Shown here one piece after another: positions 42,080 through 50,185 of a stretch of 64,000 nucleotides of DNA. The translations under genes and the position numbers were made by a program. This DNA is from Flavobacterium saccharophilum (GTDB taxonomy: Bacteria; Bacteroidota; Bacteroidia; Flavobacteriales; Flavobacteriaceae), in contig NZ_FRBY01000003.1 of the NCBI RefSeq assembly GCF_900142735.1, forward strand, positions 620,001-684,000, given 5' to 3'. The notes beneath the pieces are model-generated. The model made no database searches. It was not told the DNA's origin and saw only the letters and a list, made by a program, of their open reading frames with translations. The stretch's first letter is position 1. Each line of letters opens with the position of its first letter.

Positions 42080-42848
42080 ATTTCGTATTTAACTTTCTTA
42101 ATTTAATGGCCGTCAAAACCTTTTTTGTATACAACGGAAAATCAGCATTTTGAATCCAGCTAAAATATCCAGGCTCTGTTTCTAAAACCTTATCGACTTT
42201 TGCTCCCTTGTGTTTTCCGAAAGTAAAAATTTCCTCGTTGTCTGCATCAAAAGCAATCATTCCGGCAAAATCAGCAATTTTTTTTCTGGTTGTAAATTCA
42301 GATAATGATTTCATATCATTTTCCAAATCTGGATAACGATCCAATTGTGCTTTTAGAATTTCGTAAGTTGCCATTGTATCTGCTTCTGCAGAATGGGCAT
42401 TTTCTAAACTTTTTCCGCAGTAAAATTTCAAGGCTGCACTCAAAGTACGCTCCTCCATTTTATGAAAAATAGTCTGTACATCGACAGAAACTTTGTTTTT
42501 CATATCAAAATCAACTCCGGCGCGCAATAATTCCTCCGCCAATAACGGAATATCAAAACGGTCTGAATTAAAACCTCCTAAATCACTATCCTTAATCATA
42601 TTATGGATTTGTGGCGCCAACTCATTAAAAGTAGGCTCATTAGCTACTTTTTCATCTGTAATACCATGAACAGCGGTTGTTTGCGGTGGAATTGGAATTG
42701 TCGGGTTCACCAACCAAGTTTTACTTTCTTTATTTCCGTTTGGAAAAACTTTGAATATTGAAATCTCTACGATTCGATCTTTTCCGATGTCAATTCCGGT
42801 TGTTTCAAGATCAAAAAAGCAGATTGGTTTGTTGAGTTTCAGTTCCAT
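42078..42848 (-). CDS. DnaQ-like 3'-5' exonuclease
   Basis: This 256-residue protein has the DEDD exonuclease motifs: Exo I FFDLETTGID (Asp13, Glu15), Exo II GGFNSDRFDIPLLAEE and Exo III HSAEADTMATYEIL (the DEDDh type). The C-terminal part (residues about 210-256) resembles the DUF3820-like tail GKHKGAKVDKVLETEPGYFS. It resembles the DNA polymerase III epsilon subunit but may work alone in repair or RNA turnover. Confidence 0.92.
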   Translation of the reverse strand: MELKLNKPICFFDLETTGIDIGKDRIVEISIFKVFPNGNKESKTWLVNPTIPIPPQTTAVHGITDEKVANEPTFNELAPQIHNMIKDSDLGGFNSDRFDIPLLAEELLRAGVDFDMKNKVSVDVQTIFHKMEERTLSAALKFYCGKSLENAHSAEADTMATYEILKAQLDRYPDLENDMKSLSEFTTRKKIADFAGMIAFDADNEEIFTFGKHKGAKVDKVLETEPGYFSWIQNADFPLYTKKVLTAIKLRKLNTK

Positions 42849-43008
42849 TTTTAGTTTTTATAAGATTACAAATGTAATTTTTAAAGCGGAATTTCTACCT
42901 CTTATTTTTTATTTTTTTTAGTCAAAAGGGACATTTATGTGTGATTTCAATTTATAAAAAGATTATTTTCCTCACGTATTTAAATTAGTCTCATCTTTTT
43001 TCAAAACG

Positions 43009-43045
43009 AAAAAACCCGGAAAATTTAAAAATTTTCCGGGTTTCA
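43009..43045 (-). terminator. Terminator of the E2 gene
   Basis: A perfect 15-bp stem (AAACCCGGAAAATTT and its complement) with a 2-base loop is flanked by A/T runs. It begins 18 bases past the E2 stop on the minus strand. Confidence 0.9.
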
Positions 43046-43063
43046 TTTTATTTATTAATTGAT

Positions 43064-44389
43064 TTAGAAATCTCTGTCTACATCAAAAGCTTCTAAGTAC
43101 TCAGCCACTCTTTTTACAAAACTTCCTCCTAAAGCACCATCAACAACTCTGTGATCGTAAGAGTGCGATAAGAACATTTTTTGACGGATTCCGATAAAAT
43201 CACCTTCCGGAGTTTCGATAACTGCCGGCACTTTACGAATTGCACCAAGTGCTAAAATACCAACTTGCGGCTGATTAATAATTGGCGTTCCGAAAACACT
43301 CCCAAAAGTACCAACGTTTGTTACCGTGTAAGTTCCGCCTTGTGTATCGTCTGGTTTTAATTTTCCAGCTTTTGCACGATTTCCTAGATCGTTAACCGCT
43401 TTTGCCATTCCAACAAGATTCAACTGATCTGCATTTTTAATTACAGGTACAATTAAGTTTCCGTTTGGTAAAGCTGCTGCCATTCCTAAATTTATATTTT
43501 TCTTTTTGATGATATAATCGCCATCAACAGAAATATTCATTCCAGGGAAATCTTTCAATGCTTTTGCAACCGCTTCCATCATAATTGGAGTAAAAGTCAG
43601 CTTCTCACCTTCTCTTTTTTCGAAAGCCGTTTTAACTTTCTCTCTCCATTTTACAATATTCGTTACATCAACCTCAATAAAAGATTGTACGTGAGCTGAA
43701 GTTTGCACAGAAGCTACCATGTATCCTGAAATCAGTTTACGCATTCTGTCCATTTCGATAATTTCATCACCTCCATTTACAGAAACCGGAACAGCTTGCT
43801 GGCTTTTTTGAACAACTGGTTCTGCAGCTTTTACTGGTTCAACCGTTTTTGCAGGTTCAGCAACCTTTGGAGTTACGACACCAGATTTACGATCTTCTAT
43901 ATATTTTAAAATATCTTCTTTTGTAACGCGGCCATCTTTTCCTGAACCCTGAATACTATCAAGTTCAGCAATTGAAATCCCTTCTTCTTTCGCAATATTT
44001 TTCACCAAAGGAGAAAAGAATTTGTCAGATCCTGAAAAATCTTGCGGCGCTGCCACAGTTTCCTGAGCTGCTTCTATTGTTTTTTCGATTTCCGCAACTT
44101 CTGTTGGAGTAGTAGTTTCCTCAACCACAACAGCAGCCGGAACATCACCTTCAGTTTCAATAATTGCAATAGTCTGTCCTACTTGAACCAAATCATCTTT
44201 ACCAAATAATTGTTCAACTAAGATTCCTGACACTTCGCTCGGCACTTCACTGTCAACTTTATCAGTTGCAATTTCCAGTACAGCCTCATCAGCCTCAATT
44301 TTGTCTCCTACTTCTTTCAACCAGTTGGTAATAGTTGCTTCAGCGACACTTTCTCCCATTTTAGGAAGCTTTAATTCAAATCTTGCCAT
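43064..44389 (-). CDS. 2-oxo acid dehydrogenase E2 (dihydrolipoamide acyltransferase)
   Basis: This 441-residue protein has an N-terminal lipoyl domain with lipoyl-Lys44 in EIATDKVDSEVPSE. A linker is followed by a peripheral-subunit-binding domain at about 127-165 (FFSPLVKNIAKEEGIS, GSGKDGRVTKEDI) and an Ala/Pro/Val-rich hinge. The catalytic domain ends SHSYDHRVVDGALGG with the active-site His. It is most like branched-chain 2-oxo acid E2. E1 and E3 genes are not adjacent. Full length. Confidence 0.94.
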   Translation of the reverse strand: MARFELKLPKMGESVAEATITNWLKEVGDKIEADEAVLEIATDKVDSEVPSEVSGILVEQLFGKDDLVQVGQTIAIIETEGDVPAAVVVEETTTPTEVAEIEKTIEAAQETVAAPQDFSGSDKFFSPLVKNIAKEEGISIAELDSIQGSGKDGRVTKEDILKYIEDRKSGVVTPKVAEPAKTVEPVKAAEPVVQKSQQAVPVSVNGGDEIIEMDRMRKLISGYMVASVQTSAHVQSFIEVDVTNIVKWREKVKTAFEKREGEKLTFTPIMMEAVAKALKDFPGMNISVDGDYIIKKKNINLGMAAALPNGNLIVPVIKNADQLNLVGMAKAVNDLGNRAKAGKLKPDDTQGGTYTVTNVGTFGSVFGTPIINQPQVGILALGAIRKVPAVIETPEGDFIGIRQKMFLSHSYDHRVVDGALGGSFVKRVAEYLEAFDVDRDF

Positions 44390-44473
44390 ATTGTTAACCT
44401 CAAGGGTGATTTTGATTTTCCGATTGCGAAATTACTGAATATTTTATATATAAATTACATTTAATATAATTTT

Positions 44474-45637
44474 TTACTCGATTTTTATAATTTGCCCTCT
44501 ATCGTTTCGCGAATCGCTTCCAATAATAAAATTTGCATTTTTGGGGAAAATCTTAAAAGTAATGTTCTTATCTTTAAGAGTTTCTATGATTTTGATACAT
44601 TTTTTGAATGAAACATAGTGATTATCCAAAATTATCTCCGTCTTACCAGCCCTCAAAACAAGGCACGAATTTACCATTTTTTCTTTTTTGAAATCGAAAA
44701 ACTGCACTTTATTTTTTAAAATTAAAGGCAATTTTTCAGACAAAATTTCATTTGAAGAGTAAAAAATATACGTTTCAGGTGCCAATTTTGTTTTTGGTTT
44801 TCCCTGAAACATTTTAACAAATGAAAAAACTACAATTCCAATTTTAATGAAAAAGCTAAAAAACCATGATTTCTTAAAATGCTTTTGATAAAAGAAATTC
44901 ATTGCCTCTTGAAAACGATTCATGTATTTTTCGTCTTTAATTGTACTTTCTCCCTTATAATGTATTACTGTAGTTTCGTGAAAATAATAATTTGACTTTT
45001 GCTTTTGCAATGCACGGTACGACAAATCGATATCATCTGCATACATAAAACAATCTTCATCAAAACCACCAATTTCGAGGTACAAATCGCGTTGCATAAA
45101 CATAAAAGCACCAACCAGAATTTCTACTTTTCCGGTTTCGTTCACATCTATATGTTGGGCATAATACTGATTAAAAAGCTTCAATTTTGGAAAAACTTTA
45201 TATAAACCGAAAATCTTTGTAAAAGCAACCCAGGGTGTTGGAACTCCTCGTTTGCTTTCCGGTAGAAAATCACCTGTTCCATCAATTAATTTACAGCCAA
45301 TAATTCCAAGATTTTTTTGCTCTTCGGCGAAAGCCAAAATTTTAGTAAAAGTATCTTCCGCCACAACTGTATCCGGATTTAGAATGCAAATGTATTTTCC
45401 TTTTGCCCCAGAAACACCAATATTATTTCCTTTTGGGAAACCGTAATTTTCTTTGTTTTGAATCAATTTTACAGAAGGAAAACGTTCCAGTATCATCAAA
45501 CAGCTATCATCAGTTGAATTATTATCGATGACAATAATTTCTGCGTCCAACGCACTGATTGCTTCCTGAACACTTAAAACGCATTGTTCCAGAAAGTAAC
45601 GCACATTATAATTAAGGATAATTACTGATAATTGCAT
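44474..45637 (-). CDS. GT2 glycosyltransferase with C-terminal extension
   Basis: This 387-residue protein begins with a GT-A fold: VIILNYNVRYFLEQC, IDNNSTDDS and the DxD-like ICILNPDTVV, with a later GGFDEDCFMYADDIDLSYR. This is the rhamnosyltransferase (WbbL-like) pattern. A hydrophobic segment at about 252-270 and a C-terminal region of about 100 residues follow. It may act at the membrane on a lipid-linked or cell-wall glycan. The gene lies 30 bases after the Omp85-like gene on the same strand. Confidence 0.9.
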   Translation of the reverse strand: MQLSVIILNYNVRYFLEQCVLSVQEAISALDAEIIVIDNNSTDDSCLMILERFPSVKLIQNKENYGFPKGNNIGVSGAKGKYICILNPDTVVAEDTFTKILAFAEEQKNLGIIGCKLIDGTGDFLPESKRGVPTPWVAFTKIFGLYKVFPKLKLFNQYYAQHIDVNETGKVEILVGAFMFMQRDLYLEIGGFDEDCFMYADDIDLSYRALQKQKSNYYFHETTVIHYKGESTIKDEKYMNRFQEAMNFFYQKHFKKSWFFSFFIKIGIVVFSFVKMFQGKPKTKLAPETYIFYSSNEILSEKLPLILKNKVQFFDFKKEKMVNSCLVLRAGKTEIILDNHYVSFKKCIKIIETLKDKNITFKIFPKNANFIIGSDSRNDRGQIIKIE

Positions 45638-45667
45638 GAAAAATTGGACTGTTGATTTTTTGGAAAG

Positions 45668-46846
45668 TTAGAAATTTTCTGTTAATCCCAATCGCAAAGA
45701 CCAATCGTTTTTACTGACTCCGTAATCTAAGGCCAGATTACTGTTATTTTTTTTGTTCCATTTAATTCGGATTCCGGTTCCAATAGCCGGATGCCATTTA
45801 TCAAATTTATAGGTATCTAACTGTGAAACCGATGAAATATTACCAAAAAATACCGCTCCAAAAAAACCATTTCTGGTGATATCCGTTCTGTATTCTGTTT
45901 CCAAATAGATCAAGGCATTGCTGCGATATCTATTTTTAGTAAAACCTCTACCGGTTTTTCCGTCACGATCCCAGCCTATACTCGGTAAATCAAGATAATG
46001 GGGTTTACCGCCAAAAGTTGACCAGTAAAAGGCACGTGAAGCCCAAACCCGATGTTTCGTTTTACTGAAAGAATGGTATTTTCGGGCATCAAAATATAAA
46101 GATTGCCATTTATTTCCGTCGACACCACTTGTGTTTATTCTTAAATCGGCTTCAACGTACAAGCCTTCTTCCGGATTAATGATATTTTTTCTGGAATCAT
46201 ACAGACCCTGAAAAGCAAAACCAAAAGAAGTTTCATCTGAAAAATCTCCGTTCATATATTTCACATAGTCCGTTTCTTCATCAATGTAAGATTCTTCAGA
46301 GATGTTTTGATAGTTATCGTACAGAAACCCAATTCCCAATCGATAATTCCCAACTACTTTACGGGTCACAAATTGATAAAAACGCCATTGTTGGTAATCT
46401 AAATTTGACATTTCATCTGTAGTATTATGATTTCCCAATCCGTAAGTAAGCTGCGGATAAATGAGATAACGATAATCTCCTATAAAATTCCATTTATTTT
46501 CTTTTGTATAAATATAGGACTGAATTGGAAATACAAATTGTTTATTAAAACTAAAATAAGGTGAAAAAGAAACCTGTGACATATTGGTTGTCTCATGATT
46601 CTCATCTAAATAAAAAGTGGTTAAAAAAGAAACTACCAAACCATTTGAGTTATTAGCACCAACTGGAACGGGCAATAATGAAAATGCCAATTTTCTTTGC
46701 TTACTTATTGAATCATCCTTTTTGAAAATCTTGCGAATGACATCTAAAATATCTCTGCTCTCCACAGCCGTACTATCATTTTGCGAATAACAAAATGGCG
46801 AAATAAAAAAAACAAACCAGATAAATTTGATTTTTAAACTATTCAT
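45668..46846 (-). CDS. Omp85/BamA-like outer-membrane surface antigen protein
   Basis: This 392-residue protein has a signal peptide (KIKFIWFVFFISPFCYS). The rest is a 16-strand-type barrel: RDSRKNIINPEEGLYVEADLR-like block (YDSRKNIINPEEGLYVEADL) and the C-terminal GTGIRIKWNKKNNSNLALD with terminal Phe. It lacks visible POTRA domains, so it is a short member of the bacterial surface antigen (D15) family. It may be a lipid or protein translocator; exact role unknown. Confidence 0.88.
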   Translation of the reverse strand: MNSLKIKFIWFVFFISPFCYSQNDSTAVESRDILDVIRKIFKKDDSISKQRKLAFSLLPVPVGANNSNGLVVSFLTTFYLDENHETTNMSQVSFSPYFSFNKQFVFPIQSYIYTKENKWNFIGDYRYLIYPQLTYGLGNHNTTDEMSNLDYQQWRFYQFVTRKVVGNYRLGIGFLYDNYQNISEESYIDEETDYVKYMNGDFSDETSFGFAFQGLYDSRKNIINPEEGLYVEADLRINTSGVDGNKWQSLYFDARKYHSFSKTKHRVWASRAFYWSTFGGKPHYLDLPSIGWDRDGKTGRGFTKNRYRSNALIYLETEYRTDITRNGFFGAVFFGNISSVSQLDTYKFDKWHPAIGTGIRIKWNKKNNSNLALDYGVSKNDWSLRLGLTENF

Positions 46847-46951
46847 TAAAAAGCTTTTAGAAATGCATTCTTACAAATTTAAAATTTTATTAAGACAAAT
46901 ACATTATTTTGAAAATAATTAAAGAAAGAAATCAAAATCGTTTAGAAAAAG

Positions 46952-46959
46952 TATATTTG
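46952..46959 (+). promoter_or_regulatory. Putative -7 element (TATATTTG) for the secreted pair
   Basis: An exact TAnnTTTG match lies 28 bases before the start at 46988. Confidence 0.5.
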
Positions 46960-46987
46960 ACAGATAGAATAATTTTTAAAATAAGCT

Positions 46988-47566
46988 TTGACTATGATTC
47001 GTTTGTCTTTTTTATTTACAGCAATACTCTTTTTGACTTCAAATTTTGACAATCAAAATATAATCGAAAAAAATATCGATCTTGTAAAATCGAATACATG
47101 GTTTATCGCCGGGCCTGTCAACGAAAATCAGGAAATCATTAATTCAGCTCGTTTGAAAATGGGCATAGTTAAAGTTACCGCAAAAGATAATCCCGTTGGA
47201 GCAATCGAATTAAATGTTACCATTACGCCATCAGAAACAAATGATGCTATCCCGAAAAGCCTATCCAAAAATTCAGGATTTGTAACTATTACTTATAAAG
47301 CGACGCAAATTATAAAATTACAAGCCCGCGAAGGAAATAAAGAAGGAACTGGCTGTGTTCACGGAGGATCGCATCCGAGAGTTGACCTGCCGGCTTCTCC
47401 AAATAAATTTACTACATTAAAAATTCCATGGAAAAACTTTAAACAAGACGGATTAACTGATGGAAAACTTTTAAATATCAATAATTTATGCAAATTTAAT
47501 TTTGTGAATTATAATCCGGTTTCTGGTGCGACACTGGAAATAAAATCTGTTGTAATTAAAAACTAA
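46988..47566 (+). CDS. Secreted protein, possible galactose-binding-like beta-sandwich
   Basis: This 192-residue protein has a signal peptide (IRLSFLFTAILFLTSN). The mature part is beta-rich; the end NNLCKFNFVNYNPVSGATLE and PWKNFKQDGLTDGK resemble CBM11/CIA30-type carbohydrate-binding folds, which I infer only weakly. Two pieces (GCVHGGSHPRVDLPASPN) look like a surface loop. It lies 7 bases before the next secreted gene, so the two are one operon. An alternative start is at codon 3. Confidence 0.75.
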   Translation: MTMIRLSFLFTAILFLTSNFDNQNIIEKNIDLVKSNTWFIAGPVNENQEIINSARLKMGIVKVTAKDNPVGAIELNVTITPSETNDAIPKSLSKNSGFVTITYKATQIIKLQAREGNKEGTGCVHGGSHPRVDLPASPNKFTTLKIPWKNFKQDGLTDGKLLNINNLCKFNFVNYNPVSGATLEIKSVVIKN

Positions 47567-47573
47567 TATCAAA

Positions 47574-47975
47574 ATGAATACTAAACTTTTCCTTTCTTTT
47601 TTCTTTTTAGTAATGATCTCCAACTTTGGGTTTAGCCAAAAAAAAGGAACTGCTAAAAAAATTGACATCAATGGTGTTTGGGAAGACATTAATACTGGTG
47701 TTCAAAATGCAGTTGCGATTATATCTGAACAAAATGGGAAAGTAATTTTTTCGCATTATTTAGAATGGAAAGGACAAAAGTTTGTAGAAAGCGGAACAGG
47801 AACAAGAAAAGGAAATACCATTATTTATACCGTTTCTGTTACGTTACCAATTGAAGGCTGGGCAACAAAAGGCATCCATACTTTACAATTATCTGAAGAC
47901 GGAAATACACTGGAAGGCACTTTTGTAGATAATAAAAAAAGAGAAGGACCAATCTCTTTTAAACGTATTAGATAA
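47574..47975 (+). CDS. Small secreted protein, unknown function
   Basis: This 133-residue protein has a signal peptide (TKLFLSFFFLVMISNFGFS). The mature part is rich in beta strands: NGVWEDINTGVQNAVAIISE, GTRKGNTIIYTVSVT and LSEDGNTLEGTFVDN, like lipocalin/DUF-type barrels that open with NGVW. No family is recognised. It is co-oriented with the secreted protein 7 bases upstream. Confidence 0.78.
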   Translation: MNTKLFLSFFFLVMISNFGFSQKKGTAKKIDINGVWEDINTGVQNAVAIISEQNGKVIFSHYLEWKGQKFVESGTGTRKGNTIIYTVSVTLPIEGWATKGIHTLQLSEDGNTLEGTFVDNKKREGPISFKRIR

Positions 47976-47980
47976 AATTG

Positions 47981-48018
47981 TTTCAGATTTCAGGTTTTCC
48001 AGAACCTGAAACCTGAAT
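47981..48018. repeat. CAGGTTT/CCTGAAA palindromic repeat, family G
   Basis: TTTCAGATTTCAGGTTTTCC is followed by a near-complement AGAACCTGAAACCTGAA. Its CTGAAAC unit is the same as the array inside the radical SAM gene. It lies between convergent genes. Confidence 0.65.
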
Positions 48019-48032
48019 TAAAAACAACTTCC

Positions 48033-49223
48033 TCACAGATGCAATTGAATTTTATACTTATTACAGATTTTCATCACGAACAACATAATTGTTGAAAAGA
48101 CTAAACTCCAAATAATTCCCGGAACTCCTTCTCTCAAATATTCAGGTATAATTTCTATTTTGAAAGCTAAATTGAAATAATAAATCACACCTGGTAAGAT
48201 ATAAATCAATAGAGGATTTGCTGCTGCGGGCATGAAGAAATTGCTCCATTTTGTTTGTTTTTTGATTTCCATTAACCAATAAAGAAAGTAAAACAAGACT
48301 GTACAAATTCCAGCTGAAATCATCGTCCATGATGGTGTTCCTTTTATTTTTGAAATTCCAAAATAAGGACGAAGAAAAAAGCCCGCAGCAAAAAAGAAAA
48401 CCGCAAAACCAATTATAGACCAATTGATTTTAGGCGCAACTTTTTGATCAAAAAATAATAGCGAAATAATTATACCTGCAGAAACTAAAGAAGCGTGGGT
48501 CAAATGTCCCGCTATAAAACTAAGTAGAGAAGATTGCTGTATTAGAAATCCTTCCATTAAATTCATCGAATTTGCTGCTATACAAAATATTAAAAAAGTA
48601 ATCATCGCCCACAATCTTCCGGAAACCAGCCAATAATAAACTACTGAAAAAAGGTAAGCCCAACCTATCAGCCCTAAAATTCCCCACCATTTCGGAGTCA
48701 TTCCGATATCTCCAGTATCCTGAACATATAAAAAGTAAAGCCCTATCAAAACTAACATTCCGCCATATTGCAATGTGTTTTTTAACCAAATAGGAAAATC
48801 TTTAGGATATTTGTTCCAGATAGGAATAGGCATTGCATAAACTAAAAGTCCCCAAATAGCAGGTGCAATCAGCATTTTTGAAGCATCATAACCATACTCT
48901 GCATTTACCATAAAAACACCAATAATAATTAATGCCACTGCCCGTTTTAAAGTATGACTCCAGATTGTTTTGGTGCTATCACCTTTAAGCAATCTTGCAT
49001 TAAATGCAAAGGGAACAGACATTCCTACAATAAATAAGAAAGATGGAAAAACAAGATCTACAAAAGTCATGGCATCCGCATCTGCCGGCATGTGCTTCAT
49101 CCATTGCGGAACGTTTTTAACACTGGCTAGCTCATTTACAAAAATCATTACAAAAATGGTAATTCCTCGCAAAGCATCAATTGAAATAATCCTCTTATTA
49201 TACAAGTTCTCTTTAACTCTCAT
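48033..49223 (-). CDS. NagX/HGSNAT-like membrane acyltransferase (DUF5009), second copy
   Basis: This 396-residue protein has about 10 transmembrane segments. It has the family start KRIISIDALRGITIFVMIFVN, HMPADADAMTFVDLVFPSFLF and the later APAIWGLLVYAMPIPIW. It is only a remote paralogue of the protein at 32773-34044; it lacks the HAEWHGCTPTD form of the loop and has HMPADAD in its place. It may acylate a sugar across the membrane. It sits alone between convergent and divergent genes, next to the capsule locus. Confidence 0.83.
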   Translation of the reverse strand: MRVKENLYNKRIISIDALRGITIFVMIFVNELASVKNVPQWMKHMPADADAMTFVDLVFPSFLFIVGMSVPFAFNARLLKGDSTKTIWSHTLKRAVALIIIGVFMVNAEYGYDASKMLIAPAIWGLLVYAMPIPIWNKYPKDFPIWLKNTLQYGGMLVLIGLYFLYVQDTGDIGMTPKWWGILGLIGWAYLFSVVYYWLVSGRLWAMITFLIFCIAANSMNLMEGFLIQQSSLLSFIAGHLTHASLVSAGIIISLLFFDQKVAPKINWSIIGFAVFFFAAGFFLRPYFGISKIKGTPSWTMISAGICTVLFYFLYWLMEIKKQTKWSNFFMPAAANPLLIYILPGVIYYFNLAFKIEIIPEYLREGVPGIIWSLVFSTIMLFVMKICNKYKIQLHL

Positions 49224-49359
49224 AAAATACTACGTTATTAATAGTAACAAATATAGAATAATAGACTAAATATCAAATTTTGAATTTGATAATAAATCCC
49301 TCCTGATGATCTACCATAAAATCATTACAATTTACCCTTAAAAATCCTATCAAATTCTT

Positions 49360-49367
49360 TATTTTTG
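49360..49367 (+). promoter_or_regulatory. Putative -7 element (TATTTTTG) very close to the phosphatase ATG
   Basis: An exact TAnnTTTG match ends only 4 bases before ATG 49372. If used, the transcript would be leaderless or nearly so. No -33 TTG at the usual distance. Confidence 0.45.
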
Positions 49368-49371
49368 CAGC

Positions 49372-50115
49372 ATGTTATCATTCTTAAAATCAAAACCGTA
49401 CTTAAAGGACCTTCTGACTGGAAATTATGTCGATATTCATTCACATTTGTTACCAGGAATTGATGATGGTGCCAAAACAATAGGAGACACAAGTAAACTT
49501 GCCAAATGTTTTCAGGAAATGGGCGTATCTCAATTTATTACCACACCGCATATCAGCCATTACATTTGGAATAACTCTCCAGAGGCCATTATCGCTAAAC
49601 ACGCAGAAACAAAACTCTTATTAGAAGGAGAAAATATCAAAATACCATTTCAGGCTGCTGCAGAATATTTCATGGATGATTGGTTTGAAACCCATTTTCA
49701 GAATGAAAAATTATTGACCTTAAAAGACAATTACGTTCTGGTTGAAATGTCCTATATGAATGCCCCTGTTCAATTGTACAAAATCCTTTTTGATTTACAG
49801 GTAGCAGGTTATATTCCGGTTTTAGCGCACCCTGAAAGATATTTGTTCTATCATAAAAACTTCAATGAATATCATAAGCTAAAAAAAGCCGGATGCCTGT
49901 TTCAATTAAATCTACTCGCAGTGGTTGGTTATTATGGAAGCGAAATTACTAAAGTAGCTGAGGAGCTTCTTAAAAAAGGGATGTATGATTTTGTTGGTAC
50001 TGATGTGCATCATAATAACCATATTGCCTCCTTTAAGCAAAAAATAAAGATTGAGAACTCGAATGTTCCAGCCTTAAAAGAAATTATCGCTAACAATCAG
50101 TTTTTTAAATTTTAA
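49372..50115 (+). CDS. PHP-type protein-tyrosine phosphatase (CpsB/YwqE-like)
   Basis: This 247-residue soluble protein has the PHP metal motif VDIHSHLLPGIDDGAK (His23, His25, Asp31, Asp32), then TPHISHY, LAHPERY and GTDVHHNNH. CpsB-type enzymes remove phosphate from the Tyr-rich tail of BY-kinases. The kinase gene (Wzc-like) faces it on the opposite strand and shares its terminator, so the two form a regulatory pair for polysaccharide export. The only upstream start is ATG 49372. Confidence 0.93.
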   Translation: MLSFLKSKPYLKDLLTGNYVDIHSHLLPGIDDGAKTIGDTSKLAKCFQEMGVSQFITTPHISHYIWNNSPEAIIAKHAETKLLLEGENIKIPFQAAAEYFMDDWFETHFQNEKLLTLKDNYVLVEMSYMNAPVQLYKILFDLQVAGYIPVLAHPERYLFYHKNFNEYHKLKKAGCLFQLNLLAVVGYYGSEITKVAEELLKKGMYDFVGTDVHHNNHIASFKQKIKIENSNVPALKEIIANNQFFKF

Positions 50116-50123
50116 TTTTATAA

Positions 50124-50172
50124 AAGCATAAAAAAAGGGATCAATTACTAATTGATCCCTTTTTTTATGCTT
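50124..50172. terminator. Bidirectional terminator between phosphatase and kinase
   Basis: A stem of more than 20 bp is built around AAGGGATCAATT/AATTGATCCCTT with A/T runs and AAGCAT/ATGCTT ends. It lies between convergent stops at 50115 and 50186. Confidence 0.92.
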
Positions 50173-50185
50173 CCTATTCTTTTGT

